A stretch of 64,000 nt of DNA from Acidovorax carolinensis (GTDB lineage: Bacteria > Pseudomonadota > Gammaproteobacteria > Burkholderiales > Burkholderiaceae_C): contig NZ_CP021361.1 in assembly GCF_002157145.1 (NCBI RefSeq), forward strand, positions 3,155,001-3,219,000. Direction: 5' to 3'. How positions within the stretch are numbered: position 1 is the stretch's first letter; the number at the start of each line of letters is the position of its first letter. The position numbers and the translations under genes are program-made. The notes beneath the pieces were generated by a model. It did no database searches, was not told the origin of the DNA, and saw only the letters and a list, made by a program, of their open reading frames with translations. Below, piece after piece: positions 23,954-32,322 of the stretch.

Positions 23954-24964
23954 TCAGTACAACTGCAGGCTGACCCAGTAAGCAATGGCTGCAACAAAGG
24001 CACTGGCCGGAATCGTCAGCACCCAGGCCCAGATGATGTTGCCCGCCACGCCCCAGCGCACCGCGCTGGCGCGCTGCGTGGAACCCACACCGACAATGGC
24101 GCCCGTGATGGTGTGGGTGGTGGACACGGGAATACCCAGTGCTGTGGCCAGGAACAGCGTCAGCGCCCCGCCCGTTTCCGCGCAGAACCCGCCCACGGGC
24201 TTGAGTTTGGTGATCTTCTGCCCCATCGTCTTGACGATGCGCCAGCCGCCGAACATGGTCCCGAGACCAATGGCCACGTAGCAACTCACGATGGTCCAGG
24301 TGGGCGGCGAGGCGTCCGCCGCCGACGCATACCCCGTGGCAATCAGCAGCAGCCAGATGATGCCGATGGTCTTTTGCGCATCATTGCCACCATGCCCCAG
24401 GCTGTAGGCCCCGGCGGACACCAGTTGCAGGCGACGAAACCACTTGTCCACCTTGTTGGGACGGGCGCGCCGGAAGATCCACGACACCATCACCATCATC
24501 AGCGAGCCGAGCAAAAACCCCAGCAGCGGTGACACAAAAATGAAGGCCACCGTTTTCAGGATGCCCGAGGACACCAGCGAGCCAGCCCCCGCCTTGGCGA
24601 TCACGGCGCCGACAATGCCGCCGATCAGCGCATGCGATGAGCTGCTGGGAATGCCGTAATACCAGGTGATCACGTTCCAGGTGATGGCCCCCACCAGCGC
24701 GCCAAACACCACATGGGTGTCCACCACGCCCGGCTGGACAATGCCCTTGCCTACCGTGGCCGCCACGCTCAGGTGAAAGACAAAAATGGCCACCACGTTG
24801 AAAAACCCGGCAAAAAGAACGGCCTGGGCCGGTTTGAGCACGCCGGTGGACACCACCGTGGCGATTGAATTGGCAGCGTCGTGAAACCCGTTCATGAAAT
24901 CGAACAGGATGGCCAGCGCCACGAGCAGGACCACAACCCACAGGGCTGTTTGTGCGGTTTGCAT
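23954..24964 (-). CDS. pit: PiT-family inorganic phosphate transporter
   Basis: A 336-residue inner-membrane symporter with about ten hydrophobic helices. The two inverted family signatures are present: FDFMNGFHDAANSIATVVSTG near residue 22 and GGNDAQKTIGII near residue 195. The central cytoplasmic loop RRARPNKVDKWFRR separates the halves. It takes up metal-phosphate complexes with low affinity. It follows the DUF47 gene by 18 bp on the same strand, a common pairing in which the DUF47 protein regulates the transporter. Confidence 0.92.
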   Translation of the reverse strand: MQTAQTALWVVVLLVALAILFDFMNGFHDAANSIATVVSTGVLKPAQAVLFAGFFNVVAIFVFHLSVAATVGKGIVQPGVVDTHVVFGALVGAITWNVITWYYGIPSSSSHALIGGIVGAVIAKAGAGSLVSSGILKTVAFIFVSPLLGFLLGSLMMVMVSWIFRRARPNKVDKWFRRLQLVSAGAYSLGHGGNDAQKTIGIIWLLLIATGYASAADASPPTWTIVSCYVAIGLGTMFGGWRIVKTMGQKITKLKPVGGFCAETGGALTLFLATALGIPVSTTHTITGAIVGVGSTQRASAVRWGVAGNIIWAWVLTIPASAFVAAIAYWVSLQLY

Positions 24965-24982
24965 GTTGTCAGGCCCGGCAGA

Positions 24983-25630
24983 TCAGGAGTTTTCGAGGAC
25001 GATGCCCTCGATGCAGTTGGCCACGTCCTCGCACTTGTCGGTGATGGTTTCCAGCAGTTCGTAGATGGCCTTGAGCTTGATCACCTCGCGCACATCGGGC
25101 TCTTCGCGAAACAGCTTGCTCATGGCACTGCGCATCACGCGGTCGGCGTCGCTTTCGAGGCGGTCGATTTCTTCGCAGGTCTTGAGCGCGGCTTCGGCCA
25201 CGGCCGGGTCGGCGATGGTGCCGAGCAGCTTGACGGCATCGCGCAGGCGCTCGCAGCATTTCAGGCTCAGATCCGTCAGGCGCGTGATCTCCTCGGTCAT
25301 GTGGCGCACGTCATACAGCGCCATGGTTTCGGCCGAATCCTGGATCAGGTCAGCCACATCGTCCATGGTGTTGATGAGCGTGTGGATCTGCTCGCGGTCG
25401 ATTGGCGTGATAAACGTCTTGTGAATCAGGCGGTTGACGTCCTGGGTGACACGGTCGGCGGCACGCTCGGCGTTGTCCACGTCCTGGTTGTACTTGTCGC
25501 GCAGGTGCGGATCGTTGTAGTTCGCCACCAGTTGCGAAAAGGCCCGGGCGGCCTCGACGATGCGGTCTGCATGCTGGTTGAACATCTCGAAAAAATTGCC
25601 TTCGCGGGGCAGCAGCTTGCCAAACAGCAT
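24983..25630 (-). CDS. DUF47-family PhoU-like protein
   Basis: A 215-residue, all-helical protein. MLFGKLLPREGNFFEMFNQHADRIVEAA and the following helices up to the IYELLETITDKCEDVANCIEGIVLENS tail are typical of the DUF47/YkaA family related to PhoU. Conserved acidic motifs such as DNAERAADRVTQDVN, EEIDRLESDADRVMR and TDKCEDVA probably bind metal ions. It is encoded directly upstream of pit and presumably controls it. Start ATG 25630 fits the family. Confidence 0.9.
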   Translation of the reverse strand: MLFGKLLPREGNFFEMFNQHADRIVEAARAFSQLVANYNDPHLRDKYNQDVDNAERAADRVTQDVNRLIHKTFITPIDREQIHTLINTMDDVADLIQDSAETMALYDVRHMTEEITRLTDLSLKCCERLRDAVKLLGTIADPAVAEAALKTCEEIDRLESDADRVMRSAMSKLFREEPDVREVIKLKAIYELLETITDKCEDVANCIEGIVLENS

Positions 25631-25781
25631 GAGGGGGGCTCCTAGGGCGGAATCGGAATAAAAATGGCCACTTACCACCCGTTCATGACAGGCGAGTGAC
25701 CAATTTGTGGAATTACCAAGCCGCGAAGTTTAACCGCCCGCCGCTTCACACCGGCCGCGCCCCTTGCCAACGAGGCCGCCA

Positions 25782-26153
25782 TCAGCCCCCGCGGAAGATG
25801 AAATACACCGCGCCGATCATGCACAGGCCCGCCCACAGATAGTCCCACTTGAGGGGCTGATCGAGATAAAACACGGCAAACGGCACAAACACCGACAACG
25901 TGATGACCTCTTGCAGGATCTTGAGCTGCCCCACATTGAACTGGGTGTAGCCAATGCGGTTGGCGGGCACCTGCAGCAGATACTCGAACAGCGCAATGCC
26001 CCAGCTGACCAGCGCCGCCACGTACCAGGGCGATGTCGCCAGGTTCTTCAGGTGGCCATACCAGGCAAAGGTCATGAAGATGTTGCTGGCCACCAGCAAC
26101 ACGATGGTTTGCAGGCTGACCGGGAGCGATTGCAGATAGTTCATGGACACCAT
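25782..26153 (-). CDS. DMT-superfamily membrane protein (DUF486)
   Basis: A 123-residue protein with four hydrophobic segments. LVASNIFMTFAWYGHLKNL, WGIALFEYLLQVPANRIGY and QFNVGQLKILQEVITLSVF followed by FAVFYL are the conserved core of the DUF486 family of small drug/metabolite-transporter-like proteins. ATG 26153 is used; an ATG three codons later is also possible and the longer frame begins only with a TTG. Function unknown. About 150 bp upstream hold a repeat copy and the liv terminator. Confidence 0.8.
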   Translation of the reverse strand: MVSMNYLQSLPVSLQTIVLLVASNIFMTFAWYGHLKNLATSPWYVAALVSWGIALFEYLLQVPANRIGYTQFNVGQLKILQEVITLSVFVPFAVFYLDQPLKWDYLWAGLCMIGAVYFIFRGG

Positions 26154-26191
26154 GCCACAGAGCAGTAAATTCAAAAATATAAGCCAAATAT

Positions 26192-26236
26192 GGCTCTAGC
26201 CCTTGCTGGATAAGCGGCAATAGCTATCAATAGTGC
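26192..26236 (+). repeat. Palindromic repeat copy 4
   Basis: GGCTCTAGCCCTTGCTGGAT followed by AAGCGGCAATAGCTATCAAT and AGTGC. The second palindrome is shortened. Confidence 0.6.
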
Positions 26237-26261
26237 ATTTCTTCAAACCCACGACGCGATC

Positions 26262-26294
26262 AAAAAAAGGCACTGCCACCAGTGCAGTGCCTTT
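26262..26294 (-). terminator. Terminator of the liv operon
   Basis: Minus-strand stem AAAGGCACTGC/GCAGTGCCTTT with a T-run on the minus strand, 32 bp after livF. Confidence 0.8.
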
Positions 26295-26325
26295 CAAAAA
26301 ACGCCAGCGCCCGCAGGCGCCGCGT

Positions 26326-27054
26326 TCACTCGCCCAGATAAGCGGCGCGCACGCGCGGGTCGCTCAGCAGTTCCTGGCCGGGGCCGGTCATGGTGATGAG
26401 GCCCGACTCCATGACGTAGCCACGGTCGGCAATGGCCAGCGCGCGGCTGGCGTTCTGCTCGACCAGCAAGATGGTGACGCCCAGTGCATACACATCGCGC
26501 ACCACTTCGAAGATCTTGTCCACCATGATGGGCGAGAGGCCCATGGAGGGCTCGTCCAGCAGCAGCACCTTGGGCTGGCTCATCAGCGCGCGGCCCATGG
26601 CCAGCATCTGCTGCTCACCACCCGACATGGTGCCGGCCAGCTGGTCCTTGCGCTCGCGCAGGCGCGGGAAGATGGTGAACATCTTCTCGATGTCGGCCGC
26701 AATGCCCGCCTTGTCGTTGCGGATGTAGGCGCCCATCTGCAGGTTCTCGGTGATGGTCATGCGGGCGAATACACCGCGGCCTTCCGGCACCATCACCAGG
26801 CCCTTCTTGACCAGATCCCATGCGCCCTTGCCCTTGATGCTCTCGCCCAGGTACTCAATGTCGCCATCGTTAATGGGCAGCGTGCCGGTGATGGCCTTCA
26901 TGGTAGTGGTCTTGCCGGCGCCGTTGGAGCCGATCAGCGAGACCAGCTCACCTTCGCGCACTTCAAAGTCCACGCCTTTCACGGCCTGGATACCGCCGTA
27001 GGCCACCTTCAGCCCCTTGACCCGCAGCAGTACCTTGTTGGATTTTTCGGCCAT
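26326..27054 (-). CDS. livF: Branched-chain amino-acid ABC transporter ATPase LivF
   Basis: A 242-residue ATPase. Walker A GSNGAGKTT, Q-loop region, signature MSGGEQQMLAMGRALM, Walker B VLLLDEPSMGLSP and the LVEQNASRALAIADRGYVMESG segment identify the LivF branch. It powers uptake of branched-chain or related hydrophobic amino acids together with LivG, LivM and LivH. Last gene of the operon livH-livM-livG-livF. The ATG at 27054 lies just after the livG stop; an ATG two codons earlier overlaps livG. Confidence 0.93.
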   Translation of the reverse strand: MAEKSNKVLLRVKGLKVAYGGIQAVKGVDFEVREGELVSLIGSNGAGKTTTMKAITGTLPINDGDIEYLGESIKGKGAWDLVKKGLVMVPEGRGVFARMTITENLQMGAYIRNDKAGIAADIEKMFTIFPRLRERKDQLAGTMSGGEQQMLAMGRALMSQPKVLLLDEPSMGLSPIMVDKIFEVVRDVYALGVTILLVEQNASRALAIADRGYVMESGLITMTGPGQELLSDPRVRAAYLGE

Positions 27055-27056
27055 TC

Positions 27057-27839
27057 TCAATGTCCTCCGGTGCCCAGATAGGCCTCAATCACTTTTTCGT
27101 TCTTCTGCACAGTCGCAGGCGTGCCTTCGGCGATCTGCTTGCCGTAGTCGAGCACGGTCACGCGGTCGCACAGGCCCATCACCAGCTTCACGTCGTGCTC
27201 GATGAGCAGGATGGTGCGGTTGTCGTTGCGGATGCGGTCGATCAACTCGCGCAGCTGCACCTTCTCGGTGGCGTTCATGCCGGCGGCGGGCTCATCGAGC
27301 GCGATCAGCTGCGGGTCGGTGGCGAGAGCCCGGGCAATTTCCAGGCGGCGCTGGTCGCCGTAGCTCAGGGTCCGCGCCTTGTAGTCGGCAAACTTGCCGA
27401 TGCCCACGTAGTCGAGCAGCTCCTGCGCGCGCTTGGCGATGGCGGCCTCTTCCGCCTTGAAGCCCTTGGTGCGCAGCACGGCGCCCAGCAGCCCCGATTT
27501 GGTGCGGATATGGCGGCCCACCATCACGTTCTCAAGGGCCGTCATTTCTGCAAACAGGCGGATGTTCTGGAACGTGCGGGCAATGCCCGCCTTGGCCACC
27601 TCATGCACGGCCGTGGGTTCGTAGGGCTTGCCCGCGAGTTCGAACGTGCCGCTGTCAGGGGTGTACAGGCCGGTGATCACGTTGAAGAAGGTGGTCTTGC
27701 CGGCACCGTTGGGGCCGATCAGGCCATAGACCTGGCCGCGTTCAATGGTGATGCCCACGTCGGAAAGTGCCTGCAAGCCGCCAAAGCGCTTGGAGATGCC
27801 GGCAACCCGCAGCACCACATCTTTGTTTTGTTCTGCCAT
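27057..27839 (-). CDS. livG: Branched-chain amino-acid ABC transporter ATPase LivG
   Basis: A 260-residue ATPase. GPNGAGKTTFFNVITGLY is Walker A, ARTFQNIRLFAEMTALENVMVG the Q-loop section special to LivG, LSYGDQRRLEIARAL the signature and IALDEPAAGMNATEK Walker B. Partner of LivF in the same transporter. Located between livM and livF with 22 bp to livM. Confidence 0.93.
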   Translation of the reverse strand: MAEQNKDVVLRVAGISKRFGGLQALSDVGITIERGQVYGLIGPNGAGKTTFFNVITGLYTPDSGTFELAGKPYEPTAVHEVAKAGIARTFQNIRLFAEMTALENVMVGRHIRTKSGLLGAVLRTKGFKAEEAAIAKRAQELLDYVGIGKFADYKARTLSYGDQRRLEIARALATDPQLIALDEPAAGMNATEKVQLRELIDRIRNDNRTILLIEHDVKLVMGLCDRVTVLDYGKQIAEGTPATVQKNEKVIEAYLGTGGH

Positions 27840-27861
27840 GTGTTTTCGCTCTTTGTGGTGT

Positions 27862-28938
27862 TCAGGTCTTCTGTGTCAGGCTCTTGCCGCGCTCGGGCGC
27901 AGGCCACAGACCACGGGGACGCAACAGCATGATGATGATCATGGCCAGCGCGATCAGCAGCTGGCGCAGGATGGCGGAGTCGATGCGGCCATCGGTCATG
28001 GCCTGCAGCGGGCCGGCCACGTAGCGCAGCACTTCGGGCAGTGCCGACAGCAGCACCGCGCCCAGGATCACGCCGGGAATGTGGCCAATGCCGCCCAGCA
28101 CCACCATGGCGACGATCATGACCGACTCCATCAGGCTGAACGATTCGGGCGAGACGAAGCCCTGGAAGGCACCGAACATGGCTCCCGACACGCCGCCGAA
28201 CGAGGCGCCCATGCCAAACGCCAGCAGCTTCATGTTGCGGGTGTTGATGCCCATGGCCTTGGCGGCGATTTCGTCTTCGCGGATCGCCATCCAGGCGCGG
28301 CCGATGCGCGAGTCCTGCAGGCGATAGCAAATGATGACGGAGATAACCACCAGCACCAGGAACAGGTAGTAGTAGAGCGTGACGGAATTGATGTCAAAGC
28401 CGAACAGCTCCAGCCGCTTGCCCAGATCAAGCCCGAAGATCTTGACCGAGTCGATCTGGCCCACGCCCTTGGGGCCGTTGGTCAGGTTGACGGGATGGTC
28501 CAGGTTGTTCAGGAAGATGCGGATGATCTCGCCAAAGCCCAGCGTCACGATGGCCAGATAATCCCCGCGCAGCTTGAGGGTGGGCGCCCCCAGCACCGCC
28601 CCGAAGATCGCCGCCACCAGCGCGGCCAGCGGTATCACGAGCCACAGCGAGGTGTGCAGCCCGTTGGGGAACATGGCGGCAAACGTCGCAAAGTTGTCCG
28701 CCAGGTGCGGCGATGCCATCAGGGCAAACAGGTAGGCGCCCACGGCGTAGAACGCCACATAGCCCAGGTCGAGCAGGCCGGCGTAGCCGACCACGATGTT
28801 CAGGCCCAGGGCCAGCATCACATAGAGCAGGGCCAGGTCCGCAATGCGCACCCAGGCGTTGCCAAAGTACTGCAGCAGCAGTGGCAGGACCAAGAGGGCA
28901 ATGCCGCCCAGGATCCAGTTGATTTTGGTGTTCTTCAT
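27862..28938 (-). CDS. livM: Branched-chain amino-acid ABC transporter permease LivM
   Basis: A 358-residue inner-membrane permease with eight or more helices. ALGLNIVVGYAGLLDLGYVAFYAVGAY is the classic LivM signature, and GRAWMAIREDEIAAKAMGIN with the following LLAFGMGASFGGVSGAMFG forms the ATPase-coupling loop. It forms the channel with LivH. No periplasmic binding protein (LivJ-like) gene is in this operon, so that component must be encoded elsewhere. Confidence 0.93.
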   Translation of the reverse strand: MKNTKINWILGGIALLVLPLLLQYFGNAWVRIADLALLYVMLALGLNIVVGYAGLLDLGYVAFYAVGAYLFALMASPHLADNFATFAAMFPNGLHTSLWLVIPLAALVAAIFGAVLGAPTLKLRGDYLAIVTLGFGEIIRIFLNNLDHPVNLTNGPKGVGQIDSVKIFGLDLGKRLELFGFDINSVTLYYYLFLVLVVISVIICYRLQDSRIGRAWMAIREDEIAAKAMGINTRNMKLLAFGMGASFGGVSGAMFGAFQGFVSPESFSLMESVMIVAMVVLGGIGHIPGVILGAVLLSALPEVLRYVAGPLQAMTDGRIDSAILRQLLIALAMIIIMLLRPRGLWPAPERGKSLTQKT

Positions 28939-28950
28939 GGCAATAGGTCC

Positions 28951-29880
28951 TCAGGCACGGTCGGCCACGCGTTCACCCAGCAGGCCCGAGGGGCGCAGCG
29001 TCAGGATGATGATGAGCACGATGAAGGCGAAGATGTCGGTGTAGTGGCTGCCCAGCACACCGCCCGTGAGCGCGCCGATGTAGCCCGACCCGATGGCCTC
29101 GATCAGGCCCAGCAGGATGCCGCCCACCACGGCGCCGGCCAGGTTGCCGATACCGCCAAAAACCGCCGCCGTGAAGGCCTTAAGCCCGGGCAGAAAACCC
29201 ATGGTGTGCTGCGCCGTGCCGTAGTTGGACGCATACATGATGCCGGCGATGGCGGCCAGGACGGCGCCGATGATGAAGGTGGCCGAGATCACCATGTCGG
29301 GCTTGACGCCCATGAGCGATGCCACACGGGGGTTTTCGGCCGTGGCGCGCATGGCACGGCCGAGCTTGGTGTAGTTCACCAGGTACATCAGGGCAGCCAG
29401 GGCCACCACGGTCACGCCCAGAATCAAGATCTGGGTGGAGGTGATGACGGCCCCGCCCACCTGGAACGGCGTGGCCGGCAGCAAGGTGGGATAGGACTTG
29501 TAGTTGGGCTTCCAGATGATCATGGCCAGCGTCTGCAGCAGGATCGACATGCCGATGGCCGTGATCAGCGGTGCCAGGCGCGGACTGGAACGCAGCGGTT
29601 TGTAGGCCACTTTTTCGATCACGAAATTCAGCGTGGCGGCCACCACGCAGGCGATGATGGTGGCCAGCAGCAGGATGAGCCAGCCCGGGGCTCCCGGCAT
29701 GGCCTCCTGCATGAGCCCGATACAACTCCAGCTGGTGAGAGCGCCGACCATGAGCACTTCGCCATGGGCGAAATTGATCAGCTGAATAATGCCGTACACC
29801 ATGGTGTAGCCCAAGGCTATCAAGGCGTACATGCTGCCGAGAACCAGACCGTTGATGATCTGCTGCAGCAAAATGTCCAT
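28951..29880 (-). CDS. livH: Branched-chain amino-acid ABC transporter permease LivH
   Basis: A 309-residue inner-membrane permease, first gene of the operon. LLQQIINGLVLGSMYALIALGYTMVYGI, INFAHGEVLMVGA and RAMRATAENPRVASLMGV are LivH landmarks, the last being the EAA-like loop that contacts the ATPases. The start ATG is preceded by a 315-bp gap shared with the end of rarA. Confidence 0.93.
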   Translation of the reverse strand: MDILLQQIINGLVLGSMYALIALGYTMVYGIIQLINFAHGEVLMVGALTSWSCIGLMQEAMPGAPGWLILLLATIIACVVAATLNFVIEKVAYKPLRSSPRLAPLITAIGMSILLQTLAMIIWKPNYKSYPTLLPATPFQVGGAVITSTQILILGVTVVALAALMYLVNYTKLGRAMRATAENPRVASLMGVKPDMVISATFIIGAVLAAIAGIMYASNYGTAQHTMGFLPGLKAFTAAVFGGIGNLAGAVVGGILLGLIEAIGSGYIGALTGGVLGSHYTDIFAFIVLIIILTLRPSGLLGERVADRA

Positions 29881-30195
29881 AAAAAAGTCCTTCGTTTATG
29901 ACGTACCCACCGCTTTGGCACCGAAATCGGTACAGCCTTGTGGGCCCGACTGCCATGTAGCAAAAAACCCGCCAGGAGTGCAGCTGTGCGGGTTTGAGGA
30001 CGCGATTGTAGCCAGTAGCCTTCGGCCGCCAGGGCCTTGACTGGCGGGGTTTTCCCTTGGGTTTCGGGCCCATCAGCCGGGCACGCCATGCATAAGCAAG
30101 ATTGATGGACCTATCTCAAATGCTGCGCAAACTAATTGCCTGCCGCAAACCAAACCGGTTGGAACGCACCGTCGCCCAGCCGGCGTCGCCCGGGC
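29881..30195. other. 315-bp gap between rarA and livH
   Basis: Both neighbours read on the minus strand. The gap holds a clear rarA-side terminator (29962-29994), a second hairpin CCGCCAG...CTGGCGG near 30026-30047 with a T-run on the plus strand, and should carry the livH promoter in its left part. No gene seen. Confidence 0.5.
29962..29994 (-). terminator. Terminator upstream of the liv operon
   Basis: Minus-strand stem AACCCGC/GCGGGTT followed by TTTTTTG. It would stop transcripts arriving from rarA before they enter livH. Confidence 0.65.
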
Positions 30196-31542
30196 TCACA
30201 AGTTGTCAGGATCCGGGGTGGGCGCAGCGGCGTTGCGCGCGCGCAGATCGCGCAGTTTTTGCGCGATCTTGATTTCCAGGCCGCGCTCCACCGGCTGGTA
30301 AAAGCCCGGCTCGGCCATGCCGTCGGGCAGGTAACGCTCGCCCGCGGCAAACCCGCCTTCCTCGTCATGGGCATAGCGGTAGCCCTTGCCGTAATCCAGC
30401 TGTTTCATGAGCTTCGTGGGCGCGTTGCGCAGGTGCATGGGCACGGGTCGCGTGCTGTCTTGCTTCACGAACGCGCGCGCGGCGTTGTAGGCCTTGTACA
30501 CGGCGTTGGACTTGGGCGCCACGGCCAGGTAGACCACGCATTCGGCCAGGGCCAGCTCACCCTCGGGGCTGCCCAGGCGCTCGTACACCTCGCTCGCGTC
30601 GAGCGCCAGCCGCAGCGCACGCGGGTCGGCCAGGCCCACATCCTCGGCGGCCATGCGCACCAGGCGGCGCGCCATGTAGCGCGGGTCGGCGCCGCCGTCG
30701 AGCATGCGCACCAGCCAGTACAGCGCGGCATCGGGGTCGGAGCCACGCACCGACTTGTGCAGCGCGCTGATGGTGTCGTAGAACTGCTCGCCGCCCTTGT
30801 CGTAGCGGCGCATGCGCTCACCCAGCACCTTCAAGAGCCAGGCATCGGTGATCTCGGCAAGCTTATCCTGCGCGGCCGCCATGGCCAGTGTTTCGAGCGT
30901 GTTGAGCAGGCGGCGCGCGTCGCCATCGGCATAGGCCACCAGCCGCTCTATTGCTTCGTTATCGATAGCTGGTAGCGCTTGCTCCGATTGGGCCAGGGCC
31001 ACAATTTGCTTTAACTCGTCGGTGGACAGCGGTTGCAGCACATACACCGCCGCGCGTGACAGCAGGGCCGAGTTCACCTCGAACGACGGGTTCTCGGTGG
31101 TGGCGCCGATGAAGGTGAACAAGCCGCTCTCGACATGCGGCAAGAACGCATCCTGCTGGCTCTTGTTGAAGCGGTGCACCTCATCGACGAACACGATGGT
31201 GCGCTGCGGCTCCTGGATGAGCGAGCCCTGCGGCCCCGCGTGCAGCCCGCCACGGGCGGCCTCGGCGCGCTCCACGGCGTCGCGAATGTCCTTGACCCCG
31301 CCCAGCACGGCGCTGATGCTGATGAACTGCGCATCAAAGGCATCGGCCATCAGGCGCGCAATGGTGGTCTTGCCCACACCCGGCGGACCCCACAGGATGC
31401 AGCTGTGCGGCCGTCCCGATTCGAACGCCAGACGCAGCGGCATGCCCGGCCCCAGCACATGCTGCTGGCCGATGACTTCAGAGAGCTGGCGCGGGCGCAG
31501 GCGCTCGGCCAGAGGCTGGTGGGAGGGGACGGCAGGTTTCAC
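30196..31542 (-). CDS. rarA: Replication-associated recombination protein A (RarA/MgsA)
   Basis: A 448-residue AAA+ ATPase related to clamp loaders that acts at stalled replication forks. PLAERLRPRQLSEVIGQQHVLG at the start, Walker A GPPGVGKTT, Walker B VFVDEVHRFNKSQQD, sensor 1 GATTENPSFEVN and the C-terminal RRLVRMAAEDVGLADPRAL and GYRYAHDEEGGFAAG confirm the family. The segment SEQALPAIDNEAIER near residue 185 is encoded by a palindromic repeat copy without disturbing the frame. It lies in the conserved cluster rarA-lolA-ftsK. Confidence 0.95.
   Translation of the reverse strand: MKPAVPSHQPLAERLRPRQLSEVIGQQHVLGPGMPLRLAFESGRPHSCILWGPPGVGKTTIARLMADAFDAQFISISAVLGGVKDIRDAVERAEAARGGLHAGPQGSLIQEPQRTIVFVDEVHRFNKSQQDAFLPHVESGLFTFIGATTENPSFEVNSALLSRAAVYVLQPLSTDELKQIVALAQSEQALPAIDNEAIERLVAYADGDARRLLNTLETLAMAAAQDKLAEITDAWLLKVLGERMRRYDKGGEQFYDTISALHKSVRGSDPDAALYWLVRMLDGGADPRYMARRLVRMAAEDVGLADPRALRLALDASEVYERLGSPEGELALAECVVYLAVAPKSNAVYKAYNAARAFVKQDSTRPVPMHLRNAPTKLMKQLDYGKGYRYAHDEEGGFAAGERYLPDGMAEPGFYQPVERGLEIKIAQKLRDLRARNAAAPTPDPDNL
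30950..30985 (-). repeat. Palindromic repeat copy 5 (within rarA)
   Basis: On the minus strand GGAGCAAGCGCTACCAGC then TATCGATAACGAAGCAAT. Read in frame in rarA. Confidence 0.6.
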
Positions 31543-31636
31543 GGGCAGACAGGCAAATCAGCCGTCCATGGTAGCGGGCAATCGCCAGCGGTCGGGTACA
31601 AGGCGCCAACCCGCCCGACGCCGACCACAGCGCTGA

Positions 31637-32272
31637 TTACTGCTTCACCACATCCGCGCCTTGCGGCGGCTTGAACTGGAACGTGGCGGCTGGCAGCGCG
31701 GCATTGCTCTGCATGCCGGTAAAGCGGATGGCCGAGCGCTGGCCAAAGCTGTCCAGAATGTCGAGCGCGGCCAGTTGCTCACCGGCAAAACCCACGCGCA
31801 CGCTTTGCAACTGGCCGTCTTTGGCCTTGGGGCGGGCCAGCACCCATTGCAGGCCATCCTGGTCGGGGGCGGCTTCGAGCGTGAAATCCGCCCGCAAGGC
31901 GGACAGGTCGGGTGCCGAGGCCAGCAGGGCGGCGGGCGTGCTGCCCAAAGCCTGGGCCTGGGCGCGCTGGGTGACCTGGTTCAGGTCGGCGTCATAAAGC
32001 CACAGCGTTTGCCCGTCGGCCACGATGGTCTGCTCGAAAGGCTTTTTGTAGACGAACCTGAAACGCCCCGGCCGCTGGAACTCGAACGTGCCGCTGCTGG
32101 TTTTCGTGCGTGCGACCTGGCCGTCCTTCGGTGGCGAGGTGACCACCTGGGTGAAATCGGCGCGGCCCGTCTGGCTGCCCTTCATGAAGGATTCCAAGCT
32201 TTTTAGCCCGTCAGCGCTTGCCAGTTGTGCGCTAACAGCTATCAAAATTGCAGTAGCGATCTTTTTCTTCAA
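31637..32272 (-). CDS. lolA: Outer-membrane lipoprotein carrier protein LolA
   Basis: A 211-residue periplasmic chaperone that carries lipoproteins from LolCDE to the outer-membrane receptor LolB. The start is a TTG at 32272, seven bases after AAGGAG. The signal peptide is a KKK start with hydrophobic core ATAILIAVSAQLASA; the mature part shows SGTFEFQRPGRFRFVYKKPFEQTIVADGQTLWLYDADLNQV, the LolA fold signature. Almost the whole signal peptide is encoded by a palindromic repeat copy read on its reverse strand. Gene order rarA-lolA-ftsK is conserved in proteobacteria. Confidence 0.93.
   Translation of the reverse strand: MKKKIATAILIAVSAQLASADGLKSLESFMKGSQTGRADFTQVVTSPPKDGQVARTKTSSGTFEFQRPGRFRFVYKKPFEQTIVADGQTLWLYDADLNQVTQRAQAQALGSTPAALLASAPDLSALRADFTLEAAPDQDGLQWVLARPKAKDGQLQSVRVGFAGEQLAALDILDSFGQRSAIRFTGMQSNAALPAATFQFKPPQGADVVKQ
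32212..32257 (+). repeat. Palindromic repeat copy 6 (encodes the LolA signal peptide)
   Basis: CAGCGCTTGCCAGTTGTGCG then CTAACAGCTATCAAAATTGC and AGTAGC. The lolA gene reads the opposite strand in frame. Confidence 0.75.
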
Positions 32273-32322
32273 CAGAAACTCCTTTGGGTGACCCTGGGGC
32301 CGGGCGCATCGCCCCGCCCTGG

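Noticed and set aside
27745..29901. 718-aa open frame opposite livM/livH
   Set aside because: Composition of an antisense shadow (many Q, H, D, G); the permease genes are canonical.
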